A DNA stretch of 64,000 bases from an uncultured Bacteroidota bacterium (GTDB lineage Bacteria > Bacteroidota > Bacteroidia > Bacteroidales > P3), in NCBI GenBank assembly GCA_902800395.1, contig CADCEC010000004.1, forward strand, positions 256,381 through 320,380. The letters are read 5' to 3'. Position 1 is the first letter of the stretch. Each line of letters opens with the position of its first letter. The position numbers and the translations under genes were made by a program. Shown here piece by piece: positions 9,097 to 17,559 of this stretch. Under the pieces are notes generated by a model that worked only from the letters and a program-made list of their open reading frames with translations, was not told where the DNA came from and ran no database searches.

Positions 9097-9596
9097 AATT
9101 TCACCTCGATGGGGCTCTTATTATATGGTGTCGCCGGGGTCCGTGGGCTGATGCCCACGGCTAAAGAATGCCGCCCGTAAACGGACTAAATTTTACCTTT
9201 TTAACACTTGTTATGAAAGTTTAACCATCTTTTACCAAAGTAAAATTTGATAAGAAGAGGATTAAAATTTGATAAAAAGAGGATAAGAAGAGGGTCACTT
9301 TTATATGCTGATTAACAGCATTTTAGCCTAGTATGTTTTACTAAACGGCTAAAATGCTGAATACCAGTAGTTTGTATTTCTTAAAATTTGTTAAAATGGA
9401 AAATTGGCAAAAATCGCGAAACCTCACGTTTAGAGGGGTCGTTTAACATCTATTAACAATCGGCAAAAACGGCAAAAAATATGTCGGCGAATTGTTCGAA
9501 TTCAGCGAAAGATTATTCGCATAATTCGCTCAATTCGCCGACAGAAAAAGTGGTGCCGACAGAAAAGATTTCGCCGGCAGAAAAAGCCGTTGGCCG
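9097..9596. other. AT-rich intergenic region with three hairpins and short tandem repeats
   Basis: No gene seen. It holds a CCGTGGGC-TGAT-GCCCACGG hairpin (9141-9160), two copies of a 22-bp unit starting TAAAATTTGATAA (9241-9284), a 13-bp perfect inverted repeat CAGCATTTTAGCC/GGCTAAAATGCTG (9316-9328/9347-9359) whose loop adds a 5-bp TAGTA/TACTA stem, and a 12-bp inverted repeat GTCGGCGAATTG/CAATTCGCCGAC (9483-9494/9531-9542). The last is followed on the minus strand by a T-rich stretch and could terminate valS. Confidence 0.7.
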
Positions 9597-12338
9597 TTAG
9601 CTGAGGCTTGCAATCTGAGCCTTGAGGGCGGCAATCTTGGTCTCGGCGTCGCGCTGCTTGTTGCGCTCCTTCTCGATGACGGCGGCGGGGGCACCGTTGA
9701 CGAACTTCTCGTTGCTGAGTTTGCCCATGACGCTGCGCAGGAAGCCTTCAGCATATTTCAGCTCGTCCTGCAGCTTCTTGAGCTCCTCGTCTTTGTTGAC
9801 GTTCTCGGGCATCGGCACGAAGCACTCCATGGTGCCGACCATGAAGGAGAGTGCACCGGCGGGCTTCTCTTTCACCTCTTTGATGGCGCTGACATTAGCC
9901 AGTTTCTGCACGATGCCGTTGAAGTTGGCGAAGCGGTAGCGGTCGTCGGCAGCGATGAACGACACCTCGAGGGCCTCCTTCGGCGAGAGGTTGCGGGTGT
10001 TGCGGATGTTGCGCACGCCGGCGATAACCTCACGGGCGGTGTCGAACTCGTCGAGCATCCGCTGGTCGTAGAAGACGGAGGTGGGCATGTGCTGGTTCAT
10101 GATGCTGTAGTTGGCATTGATGAAAGCAGCCTGCTCGTCGTCCTTGCCGATGGTCTGTAGGGCATGCCATATCTCTTCGGTGACGAAGGGCATGAAGGGG
10201 TGCATGAGGAGCATGAGGCGGGAGAAGATGCTGATGGTGGCGTCGTAGGTCTCGCGGTCGATGGGGGTGCCGTAGGCGGGTTTCACCATCTCGAGGTACC
10301 ACGAGCAGAAGTCGTCCCAGATGAGCTTGTAGGTAGCCATGAGGGCCTCGCTGAGGCGATACTGGTCGAAGTCTTTCTCGATTTCCTCGATGACCTGGGC
10401 CATGCGCTGCTCCATCCACTGGACGGCGACGGAGTTGTTGTCGGACTGGTTGGACTGGTCAGACTTGTCGGACCCGTCGGACACTTTCCAGCCGGAGACG
10501 AGGCGCAGGGCGTTCCACATCTTGTTGCTGAAGTTGCGGCCTTGCTCGCAGATCTTCTCGTCGAAGAGGATATCGTTGCCGGCAGGGGCGGTGAGGAGCA
10601 TGCCCATGCGGACGCCATCGGCACCGTATTCTTCCATCAGTTTGATGGGGTCGGGGCTGTTGCCGAGCGATTTGGACATCTTGCGACCCAGCTTGTCGCG
10701 CACCACACCGGTGAAGTAGACGTTGCGGAACGGCACGTCGTGCATATACTCCTCGCCAGCCATAATCATGCGGGCCACCCAGAAGAAGATGATGTCGGGG
10801 GCGGTGATGAGGTCGACGGTGGGGTAGTAGTAGTTGATTTCAGGATTGCCGGGGTTGCGGATTCCGTCGAAGAGGGAGATAGGCCAGAGCCAAGAGCTGA
10901 ACCAGGTGTCGAGGGCGTCCTCGTCCTGACGGAGCTCGCCGGTGTAGTCGTATTTTTCCTTGGCAATCTTCTTGGCTTCTTCCTCGTTGAGGGCCACGAC
11001 GATCTCCTCTTTGCCGTTCACCTCGAGATACCAAGCCGGGATGCGATGGCCCCACCAGAGCTGGCGGCTGATACACCAATCCTGGATGTTCTCGAGCCAC
11101 TGGCGGTAGGTGTTCTTGTACTTCTCGGGGTAGAACTTAATCTTGCCTTCCATGACGGGCGGCAGGGCGATGTCGGCGAAGTGCTGCATCTTGAGGAACC
11201 ACTGCAGTGAGAGACGGGGTTCGATGGCGGTATCGGGGTTGCGCTGCGAGTAGCCCACCTTGTTGGTGTAGTCTTCCACTTTCTCCATGAGACCGGCGGC
11301 TTCGAGGTCTTTGGCAATCTGCTTGCGGCAGGCGAAACGGTCCATGCCGACGTAGAGGGGCGACTGCTCCGAGATGGTGCCGTTGTCGTTGAAGATGTCG
11401 ATGGTGTCGAGGTTGTGGGTCTTGCCGAGGTTGTAGTCATTGACGTCGTGGGCGGGGGTGACCTTTAGACATCCGGTGCCGAACTCGATGTCGACATAGC
11501 GGTCCTCGATGACGGGCACCTCACGACCCACGAGGGGCACGATGACGCGGTGGCCGCGGAGCCACTGGTTCTTCGGGTCTTTGGGGTTGATGCACATGGC
11601 GGTGTCGCCCATGATGGTCTCGGGACGCGTGGTGGCCACGACGGCGTAGTAGCCTTTTTCATCGCGGTGGATGATATTGCCCTGCTCTTCAAGGTCCTTA
11701 AGGTCCTTAAGGTCTTTAAGGTCCTTAATGTAGTATTTCAGGTAGTAGAGCTTCGAGCGCTCTTCTTTGTATTCTACCTCCTCTGTCGAGAGGGCGGTGA
11801 GGGCCTTGGGATCCCAGTTGATCATGCGGAGGCCACGGTAGATGAGACCTTTGTTGTAGAGGTCGACGAAGACGCGGGTGACGCTCTCGCTGCGGGTCTC
11901 GTCCATGGTGAAGGCCGTGCGATCCCAATCGCAGCTGGCACCGAGCTTGCGGAGCTGCTGCAGGATGATGCCGCCATGCTTGTGGGTCCACTCCCAGGCA
12001 TGCTCGAGGAACTGCTCGCGGGTGAGGTCGTGCTTCTTGATGCCCTGTTCCGAGAGAGCCTTCACCACCTTGGCCTCGGTGGCGATGGAGGCGTGGTCGG
12101 TGCCGGGGACCCAGCAGGCGTTCTTGCCCTGCATGCGGGCGCGACGGACGATGACATCCTGGATGGTGTTGTTGAGCATGTGGCCCATGTGGAGGACGCC
12201 GGTGACGTTGGGCGGCGGAATAACGATGGTATAGGGAACGCGGTGGTCGGGCTCAGAGTGGAAGAGTTTCTTGTCAAGCCAAAACTGATACCATTTCTCC
12301 TCGACGGCACGAGGGTCGTATTTCGAAGCGAGTTCCAT
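9597..12338 (-). CDS. valS: Valyl-tRNA synthetase
   Basis: 913 residues, class I. The HIGH-type motif is [12 protein letters not shown] near residue 38 and the KMSKS motif is [11 protein letters not shown]. The editing domain, the [14 protein letters not shown] block, the anticodon-binding domain and the C-terminal coiled coil ([19 protein letters not shown]) are all present. Two in-frame low-complexity stretches are unusual: a KDL repeat from 9-bp units (11691-11729) and an SDxSDxS stretch from 9-bp units (10441-10482). The start lies 2 bases after the beta-barrel-like gene, so both are probably one transcript. Confidence 0.97.
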   Translation of the reverse strand: MELASKYDPRAVEEKWYQFWLDKKLFHSEPDHRVPYTIVIPPPNVTGVLHMGHMLNNTIQDVIVRRARMQGKNACWVPGTDHASIATEAKVVKALSEQGIKKHDLTREQFLEHAWEWTHKHGGIILQQLRKLGASCDWDRTAFTMDETRSESVTRVFVDLYNKGLIYRGLRMINWDPKALTALSTEEVEYKEERSKLYYLKYYIKDLKDLKDLKDLEEQGNIIHRDEKGYYAVVATTRPETIMGDTAMCINPKDPKNQWLRGHRVIVPLVGREVPVIEDRYVDIEFGTGCLKVTPAHDVNDYNLGKTHNLDTIDIFNDNGTISEQSPLYVGMDRFACRKQIAKDLEAAGLMEKVEDYTNKVGYSQRNPDTAIEPRLSLQWFLKMQHFADIALPPVMEGKIKFYPEKYKNTYRQWLENIQDWCISRQLWWGHRIPAWYLEVNGKEEIVVALNEEEAKKIAKEKYDYTGELRQDEDALDTWFSSWLWPISLFDGIRNPGNPEINYYYPTVDLITAPDIIFFWVARMIMAGEEYMHDVPFRNVYFTGVVRDKLGRKMSKSLGNSPDPIKLMEEYGADGVRMGMLLTAPAGNDILFDEKICEQGRNFSNKMWNALRLVSGWKVSDGSDKSDQSNQSDNNSVAVQWMEQRMAQVIEEIEKDFDQYRLSEALMATYKLIWDDFCSWYLEMVKPAYGTPIDRETYDATISIFSRLMLLMHPFMPFVTEEIWHALQTIGKDDEQAAFINANYSIMNQHMPTSVFYDQRMLDEFDTAREVIAGVRNIRNTRNLSPKEALEVSFIAADDRYRFANFNGIVQKLANVSAIKEVKEKPAGALSFMVGTMECFVPMPENVNKDEELKKLQDELKYAEGFLRSVMGKLSNEKFVNGAPAAVIEKERNKQRDAETKIAALKAQIASLS
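10441..10482 (-). repeat. 9-bp tandem tract inside valS (TCGGACnnG units)
   Basis: Nearly five units such as TCGGACTGG, TTGGACTGG and TCGGACCCG. They are in frame in valS and encode alternating SD-type residues. The same 9-mer family recurs in the glucan synthase gene at 60521-60554 and 61962-61984. Confidence 0.85.
11691..11729 (-). repeat. 9-bp tandem tract inside valS (AAGGTCCTT units)
   Basis: Four copies of AAGGTCCTT, one with a single change, encoding four KDL tripeptides in the editing-domain region. Each unit is nearly self-complementary. Confidence 0.88.
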
Positions 12339-12340
12339 GA

Positions 12341-12976
12341 TTACTTATTACTTTTGTTTTTTCTGTTCTGATAATATTTTTCGGCACCCTCGGTCCATTT
12401 GTTGGTTGTCTTGGAGGGGATGGAGAGGCCGATGCCGAAGTTGAAACCGTTGAGCTCCTTGAATTTAGGTACGATTTCGTAGCCCACGGAGAAGTGAATC
12501 ATGTAGACGTTGATGACGATGGAGGGCGCCATGGTGAAGTAGGTGTTGCTCTCCTTGGTGTAGGTGTTGGTGAGGGCGTCGTAGATGACATCCTTGGTCT
12601 TGTCCATACCGAGGACAAGCATGGGACGGAAGGAGAGGGCACCGAGGCCGGTGACATCCTCGTCGAAGTTATAGCCTATCCAGCCGCAGCGGAGCGACCA
12701 GGTGGGTTCGCGGTATTCGGTGACAATTCCGGTGATAGGGTCGGTGGCGATATCGTAGCGGGTGCCTTCCTCGGCCCAGCCGATAGACAGGAAGGAACCG
12801 CCGGCGAGGGAGATGCCATATTTGTAGCCGGGCTGGTAACTATAGCCGATAATCTTGGTCCAGTCGTTCTTGAGTGAGAAGAAACTGTTGCTGCTGGTGT
12901 TGTTATTGTTTTTGTTTTGAGCAAAAGAGACGGCCATCAACGAGAGCATGGCGACAAAGAGGATGTTTTTTTTCAT
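12341..12976 (-). CDS. Secreted outer-membrane beta-barrel-like protein
   Basis: 211 residues with a signal peptide ([19 protein letters not shown]) and an N-rich linker. The rest alternates polar and hydrophobic residues, with aromatic strand ends ([40 protein letters not shown]), the pattern of a small outer-membrane barrel. No named family recognised. A Bacteroidetes promoter box lies 76 bases upstream. It is upstream of and nearly fused to valS, a pairing with no obvious functional logic beyond a shared transcript. Confidence 0.7.
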   Translation of the reverse strand: MKKNILFVAMLSLMAVSFAQNKNNNNTSSNSFFSLKNDWTKIIGYSYQPGYKYGISLAGGSFLSIGWAEEGTRYDIATDPITGIVTEYREPTWSLRCGWIGYNFDEDVTGLGALSFRPMLVLGMDKTKDVIYDALTNTYTKESNTYFTMAPSIVINVYMIHFSVGYEIVPKFKELNGFNFGIGLSIPSKTTNKWTEGAEKYYQNRKNKSNK

Positions 12977-13051
12977 ATTATAAAGTGTATTTATTTATTA
13001 TATAATTTGTTTCTAGTTTTTTACGGAGAAAGCCCCCGTGAATCAAACTTG

Positions 13052-13059
13052 CAAATATA
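13052..13059 (-). promoter_or_regulatory. TAnnTTTG promoter box for the barrel gene and valS
   Basis: CAAATATA on the plus strand reads TATATTTG on the minus strand, at a plausible distance upstream of the gene ending at 12976. Confidence 0.65.
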
Positions 13060-13128
13060 CGAAGAAAAGTGGAATGTGAAAGTAGAAAAAATGATTTTTA
13101 TTTTTTTTATTGGTTCAGTTTTTTTTTG

Positions 13129-13136
13129 TATCTTTG
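13129..13136 (+). promoter_or_regulatory. TAnnTTTG promoter box for kamA
   Basis: TATCTTTG preceded by a T-rich spacer and a TTGG at 13110-13113 as possible -33 element; about 68 bases before the kamA start. Confidence 0.75.
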
Positions 13137-13204
13137 CAGAATCTAGATTGTATATGTTTAGGCATATTTTATTGATTAATAAGTAAAAAAGAAATAATAT
13201 AGTT

Positions 13205-14455
13205 ATGAAAGTGAACCGCAGAAAAGAACTGTTCCCGAACGTCACGGACGAGCAGTGGAACGACTGGAAATGGCAGGTGAAGAACCGCATCGAGACTTAC
13301 GAAGAACTGAGTAAGTATTTCACCTTCGCGCCCGAAGAGGCCGAGGGTATCAAGAAGGCTTTGGCCAAGTTCCGTATGGCCATCACTCCGTACTACCTCT
13401 CGTTGATAGACCCCAACGACCCGTACGACCCCATCCGTCGTCAGGCCATCCCCGCCGGCGAGGAGTGCAACATCGCCCCTGCCGACCTCAACGACCCGCT
13501 GCATGAGGACGAGGATTCTCCCGCTCCCGGACTGACCCACCGTTATCCGGACCGCGTGCTGTTCCTCATCACCGACATGTGCTCGATGTACTGCCGCCAC
13601 TGCACTCGCCGTCGTTTCGCCGGTCAGAAGGACGACGAGAGTCCCAGCGAGCGCATCGAGAAGTGTCTGGCCTACATCGAGAAGACCCCGCAGGTTCGCG
13701 ACGTGCTGCTCAGCGGTGGCGACTGTCTGATGGTCAGCGATCAGAAACTCGAGTATATCATCGGCCGTCTGCGCAAGATTCCGCACGTGGAGATCGTCCG
13801 CCTCGGCAGCCGCACCCCTGTGGTTTGCCCGCAGCGCATCACCCCCGAACTGTGCGAGATGCTGAAGAAATATCATCCCATCTGGCTCAACACCCACTTC
13901 AACCATCCCAACGAGTTCACCCCCGAGGCCGAGCAGGCTCTCGCCCGTCTGGCCAATGCCGGTATTCCCCTGGGCAACCAGACCGTGCTGCTGCGCGGCG
14001 TGAACGACTGCGTGCATGTGATGAAGAAACTGATGCACGAGCTGGTGCGTAACCGCGTGCGTCCTTACTATATCTACCAGTGCGACTTGAGCATGGGTCT
14101 CGAGCATTTCCGCACCCCCGTGAGCAAGGGCATCGAGATTATCGAGAACCTGCGTGGTCACACCAGCGGCTATGCTGTGCCCACCTTCGTGGTCGACGCT
14201 CCCGGCGGTGGTGGCAAGACCCCCGTCATGCCCCAGTATGTCATCTCGCAGAGCCCCGACAAGGTCATCCTGCGCAACTTCGAAGGTGTCATCACCACCT
14301 ATACCGAGCCGCGTGAATACCACGAGGAGTGCCACTGTGAGGCCTGCCAGGCCAAACGCCGTGTGGACGAAGGCGTTGCCTCGCTGCTGGAGACCGACCG
14401 CATGGCTCTCGAGCCCAGCCACCTCATGCGCCACGAACGCAACAAGAAAAAATAA
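13205..14455 (+). CDS. kamA: Lysine 2,3-aminomutase (radical SAM)
   Basis: 416 residues. The radical SAM cluster cysteines are C126, C130 and C133 (MCSMYCRHC), followed by the family signature TRRRFAG. The PLP-binding lysine is K338 in APGGGGKTP, matching K337 of clostridial KamA. The C-terminal Cys residues (CHCEACQAKRR) fit the zinc/oligomerisation tail. It interconverts L-lysine and L-beta-lysine, the first step of lysine fermentation, and is also a route to beta-lysine. No other kam genes are adjacent. It has its own promoter, and porQ follows within a few bases. Confidence 0.93.
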   Translation: MKVNRRKELFPNVTDEQWNDWKWQVKNRIETYEELSKYFTFAPEEAEGIKKALAKFRMAITPYYLSLIDPNDPYDPIRRQAIPAGEECNIAPADLNDPLHEDEDSPAPGLTHRYPDRVLFLITDMCSMYCRHCTRRRFAGQKDDESPSERIEKCLAYIEKTPQVRDVLLSGGDCLMVSDQKLEYIIGRLRKIPHVEIVRLGSRTPVVCPQRITPELCEMLKKYHPIWLNTHFNHPNEFTPEAEQALARLANAGIPLGNQTVLLRGVNDCVHVMKKLMHELVRNRVRPYYIYQCDLSMGLEHFRTPVSKGIEIIENLRGHTSGYAVPTFVVDAPGGGGKTPVMPQYVISQSPDKVILRNFEGVITTYTEPREYHEECHCEACQAKRRVDEGVASLLETDRMALEPSHLMRHERNKKK

Positions 14456-14458
14456 AAG

Positions 14459-15523
14459 TTGAAAACGGAAAGTGGAAAGTGGAAAGTGTTGGTGCTGATT
14501 TGCGTCAGCATTGCTTTCCACTTTCCTCTTTCTACTTTCCACTCACTAAGGGCCCAGATTGCCGGCCTCAACACCTTGACGGTGCTGGACCTGAGTGGTC
14601 AGGCGCGGACGTCGGGATTGGGCTTTGACTACCTGACGCTCTACGACAACGACCCGACGGTGGGACTAGACAACCCGTCGCTGCTGCGCAAGGAGCTGTG
14701 CGGCATCGGGTCGCTGAGTTTCGTCTCCGTCTTTGACGGAGCCTCCATGGGATCGCTCTCCTATGCCCACCATTTCGAGCATTTCGGGACGCTGATGTTC
14801 TCTTTCCGTTTCAACAACTATGGCACTTTCGAAGGCTATGACGAAGAGGAGATGCCGATAGGTGATGTGTCGGCGGCCGACTATGCCCTCACCGTGGGGT
14901 GGGGGACGTGGCTCGACTCGAACTTCAGCGTGGGCGTGAACTTCAAACCTGTCCTGTCGCACTATGACAGTTACACCGCTTTCGCGGTGGCCTTTGATGT
15001 GGCGGGCAGTTTCGTTAGCAACAACCGCCGCTTCGCCGCCACGCTGATGGGTCGCAATATTGGGGCGCAGATTGCTACCTTTGACGGCACAAGCGAATCG
15101 CTGCCTTTCGAGGTGAGTGCCGAAGTGTCGTACAAGCTGTCCAAGGCACCGTTCCGCTTCTTCTTCGCTGCCACAGAATTGCAGCGATGGAATCTGCGCT
15201 ATGAAGACCCCAACAACCCCACCACGACGGTGGACCCTTTCACCGGCGAGGTGAAAAAGGAAGGGTGGTTCGAGGGCTTCTTCGACAACCTGTTGCGCCA
15301 CACGCAGTTTGGCGTGGAGCTGAACCTTGGCAAAGCTTTCTTCGCCCGCGTAGGCTACAGCTACCGTCAGACGGCGGAGATGAAAGCCATCGACGCTATC
15401 AACCTCAGCGGTTTCTCCTTTGGCTTCGGACTGCGGACCAAGCGGTTCGAGTTTAGTTATGCCCACAAGGACTACCACCTCACGCAGGCACCGGACTTCT
15501 TCACTTTGAGTTATAGGTTTTAG
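14459..15523 (+). CDS. porQ: Type IX secretion system protein PorQ
   Basis: 354 residues, outer-membrane beta-barrel of the PorV/PorQ (FadL-like) type: GLNTLTVLDLSGQARTSGLG and later the repeated strand pattern with YSYRQTAEM, GFSFGFGLRTKRFEFSYAH and a terminal SYRF. PorQ belongs to the T9SS attachment complex that anchors cargo. The start is odd: no ATG is available. The frame opens with TTG at 14459 and offers GTG/TTG codons at 14486-14494, and the signal-peptide region is built largely from a GGAAAGT 7-bp tract and its inverted copy. A usable hydrophobic core (VLVLICVSIAF) and an LRAQ cleavage site remain. Confidence 0.85.
   Translation: MKTESGKWKVLVLICVSIAFHFPLSTFHSLRAQIAGLNTLTVLDLSGQARTSGLGFDYLTLYDNDPTVGLDNPSLLRKELCGIGSLSFVSVFDGASMGSLSYAHHFEHFGTLMFSFRFNNYGTFEGYDEEEMPIGDVSAADYALTVGWGTWLDSNFSVGVNFKPVLSHYDSYTAFAVAFDVAGSFVSNNRRFAATLMGRNIGAQIATFDGTSESLPFEVSAEVSYKLSKAPFRFFFAATELQRWNLRYEDPNNPTTTVDPFTGEVKKEGWFEGFFDNLLRHTQFGVELNLGKAFFARVGYSYRQTAEMKAIDAINLSGFSFGFGLRTKRFEFSYAHKDYHLTQAPDFFTLSYRF
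14464..14541. repeat. Inverted pair of GGAAAGT 7-bp tracts at the porQ start
   Basis: Three GGAAAGT units (14467-14487) face inverted copies (CTTTCCA units, 14514-14541). GGAAAGTGGAAAG at 14474-14486 pairs perfectly with 14514-14526 (13 bp). The hairpin covers the porQ translation start. Confidence 0.85.
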
Positions 15524-15525
15524 TT

Positions 15526-16470
15526 ATGCAGTTTATCGTTTCGAATCAGACGGAGCCGTATTGGAATATCTCCGTTGAGAATTATCTTGTCGAGCACGCT
15601 GAATGCGTGACGCTATATCTTTGGCGCAACCGCCGCACGGTTGTGATTGGCCAGAACCAGAATCCCTACAGTGAGGTGAATGTCGAGGCACTCGAGGCTG
15701 ATGGCGGCTTCCTGATGCGCCGCAAGACCGGTGGCGGCGCCGTCTACCACGACGACGGCAACCTCAACTTCTCCTTCGTGGTTCCCAAGGAGTTGTACGA
15801 CCAGACGCGGCAATTTAGCGTTATCCAGCGCGCTGTGGAATCGTTCGGGCTACACACGGAGTTGAGCGGACGTAATGATATTTTGGCGGAAGGACGCAAG
15901 TTCAGCGGCAATGCCTTCAGCAAGGGCCGTGTCAACGACCTGCATCATGGAACCATCCTTGTCAAAGGCAATATGGACGACCTGGCGCGTTACCTGAAGC
16001 CCAAGCCCGCCAAGCTGCAGAAACACGGCGTCGCCTCGGTGCGCAGCCGCGTGGTCAACCTCTCTGAGCTTAACCCTGAGATAAATGCCGAGGCGCTTGC
16101 TCCGCGCTTGCGCGAGGCCTTCGAGGTCGAGTATGGTGGCGTGGCTATGGAAGTCTCCTTTGATAGTCTGATGCAGTTGCCCGCTGTGCGAGAACTGCAC
16201 GACCACTTTGCCTCCGACGAGTGGAAATACGGTCGCTGGCGTACTTTCTTGGCTCAGCGCAGTGCTCAGTTCGAGTGGGGTGGGGTAGAGTTGGCTCTTA
16301 CCATCGACGAGGCCCGCGGCGTCATCACCGAGGTACAGATAGCTTCCGACGCCCTCGACCTCGCCGCTTTGGAAACTGTGAAACAAAAACTAACAGGCGC
16401 CAGTGTGGAAACGGCGCCTGTGTGTTGCGACAATCAAATAGAAAAAGATATCTTTTCTCTTATTTATTAG
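15526..16470 (+). CDS. lplA: Lipoate-protein ligase A
   Basis: 314 residues of the LplA/biotin ligase fold. The lipoate-binding motif RRKTGGGAVYHD and the downstream GRNDILAEGRKFSGNAF block with the catalytic lysine region are intact. A C-terminal accessory domain (about 245-314) is present, so it may activate and transfer free lipoate by itself. GcvH, a known lipoate acceptor, is encoded 3 kb away. It is 2 bases after porQ and its 3' end overlaps the convergent winged-helix gene by 11 bases. A 9-bp perfect hairpin (ACAGGCGCC/GGCGCCTGT, 16393-16421) lies in the last codons. Confidence 0.92.
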   Translation: MQFIVSNQTEPYWNISVENYLVEHAECVTLYLWRNRRTVVIGQNQNPYSEVNVEALEADGGFLMRRKTGGGAVYHDDGNLNFSFVVPKELYDQTRQFSVIQRAVESFGLHTELSGRNDILAEGRKFSGNAFSKGRVNDLHHGTILVKGNMDDLARYLKPKPAKLQKHGVASVRSRVVNLSELNPEINAEALAPRLREAFEVEYGGVAMEVSFDSLMQLPAVRELHDHFASDEWKYGRWRTFLAQRSAQFEWGGVELALTIDEARGVITEVQIASDALDLAALETVKQKLTGASVETAPVCCDNQIEKDIFSLIY

Positions 16471-16750
16471 TTTGAATGTATTCCTGCAAAGCGCTTACGT
16501 ATTGCGAGAAAGCATCTCTCCCGGTTTGAGTGATTTTACAGGTGGTACAGGGCATCTTCCCTTTGAATCCTTTTTCTACTGTGATGTAGTTGGCGGCGGT
16601 CAGTTTGTCTATCTGGACGCTCAGGTTTCCCGAGGTGGCGCCTGTCTGGCCCTTGAGGAAGGTGAAGTCGGCCGACTCCACCCCCGCAAGGATAGACATG
16701 ATTGCCAGCCGCAACTCGGAATGAAGCAGTGGGTCGAGTTTGGGTAACAT
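16460..16750 (-). CDS. Small winged-helix transcriptional regulator
   Basis: 96 residues, essentially only a winged helix-turn-helix: ELRLAIMSILAG, then TFLKGQTGATSGNLSVQIDKL (recognition helix), then the wing TVEKGFKGKMPCTTCKIT. This is the ArsR/MarR-like HTH_27 type found in Bacteroidetes next to small membrane proteins. The CTTC pair in the wing could respond to metal or oxidation, but this is inference. It follows the membrane protein gene by 2 bases, so they form an operon and probably a functional pair. Confidence 0.82.
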   Translation of the reverse strand: MLPKLDPLLHSELRLAIMSILAGVESADFTFLKGQTGATSGNLSVQIDKLTAANYITVEKGFKGKMPCTTCKITQTGRDAFSQYVSALQEYIQTNK

Positions 16751-16752
16751 AA

Positions 16753-17346
16753 TTACTTATATTGATATTTGACAATGATACCGGTAATCACCATCACGAT
16801 GCCGCCCAAAGTAAAAAGCAGCAATTGGGCTTCATCGTGTAACAAAGTGGCTACCCATGCACCTCCCACGCCGATGACGAAACCGGCCACAATTGCAGGC
16901 CAGTTTTTTAGCAATATTCCCGAAATTGTTTCGGTGAATCCAAATATCAAAACGATGAGTAGTGTGATGCGCATGGGCATCGGAGTTACAAACATCGACA
17001 ATAGACAAATTGATGTCACGAATACTCCATATGAGAGCCACAACCAGCCAATCATTTTGCTAATCATGTTTTGAGGCACCGCATTGTCCTTTTTTCCAAG
17101 AAGCGAAGAAAGGGGATAGCCGATGACGGGCATCACAAACCACAGGAAGTTCCACGATGGTTTGCCTGTGGCATGCCACAATTCATAAATCACTAGGGAA
17201 AACAGTGCGAGCAGCAGACCCCAAAAGACAAAATATTTGGCATTGCTTTTTAGGATGCAACGCCGACTATTGTTCATCATCTCATTGATAAGATTGAGGC
17301 TCTCCTGAGCCGTCATTTCTTTGTTTTGTTCCATTTCTTTAAACAA
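16753..17346 (-). CDS. Integral membrane protein paired with the winged-helix regulator
   Basis: Up to 197 residues with five clear hydrophobic segments, from FVFWGLLLALFSLVIY to LFTLGGIVMVITGIIV. The first ~35 residues are cytosolic and polar (QNKEMTAQESLNLINEMM). The internal ATG at residue 5 (MEQNKEM) is a likely true start. Such proteins are common partners of small HTH regulators in Bacteroidetes, but their activity is unknown. A promoter box lies about 77 bases upstream of the called start. Confidence 0.72.
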   Translation of the reverse strand: MFKEMEQNKEMTAQESLNLINEMMNNSRRCILKSNAKYFVFWGLLLALFSLVIYELWHATGKPSWNFLWFVMPVIGYPLSSLLGKKDNAVPQNMISKMIGWLWLSYGVFVTSICLLSMFVTPMPMRITLLIVLIFGFTETISGILLKNWPAIVAGFVIGVGGAWVATLLHDEAQLLLFTLGGIVMVITGIIVKYQYK

Positions 17347-17422
17347 TTAGTTTGTTTTTAAACATTGATTATTAATCTTTTGTGATACGAATTGGGCTGC
17401 GCAGCTTGATTGAATCACGATG

Positions 17423-17430
17423 CAAATATA
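17423..17430 (-). promoter_or_regulatory. TAnnTTTG promoter box for the membrane protein and HTH operon
   Basis: CAAATATA on the plus strand (TATATTTG on minus), in an AT-rich 213-base gap. Confidence 0.65.
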
Positions 17431-17506
17431 AACAAGTTTATGAAATAAACTAAAATAATTTGGATTATTTAACATTTTTTATGAAAAGCGGTATCGGATG
17501 ATTCTT

Positions 17507-17534
17507 AAAAAAAGCGGGACCAATTTGGTCCCGC
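17507..17534 (-). terminator. Terminator of glyS
   Basis: GCGGGACCAA/TTGGTCCCGC stem around a short loop, followed on the minus strand by seven T. Confidence 0.92.
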
Positions 17535-17559
17535 ATAATAATATGTATTTAATTATTCA

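Noticed and set aside
13169-14542. 457-codon minus-strand frame over kamA
   Set aside because: Shadow of kamA, which has its full set of radical SAM and PLP motifs on the plus strand.
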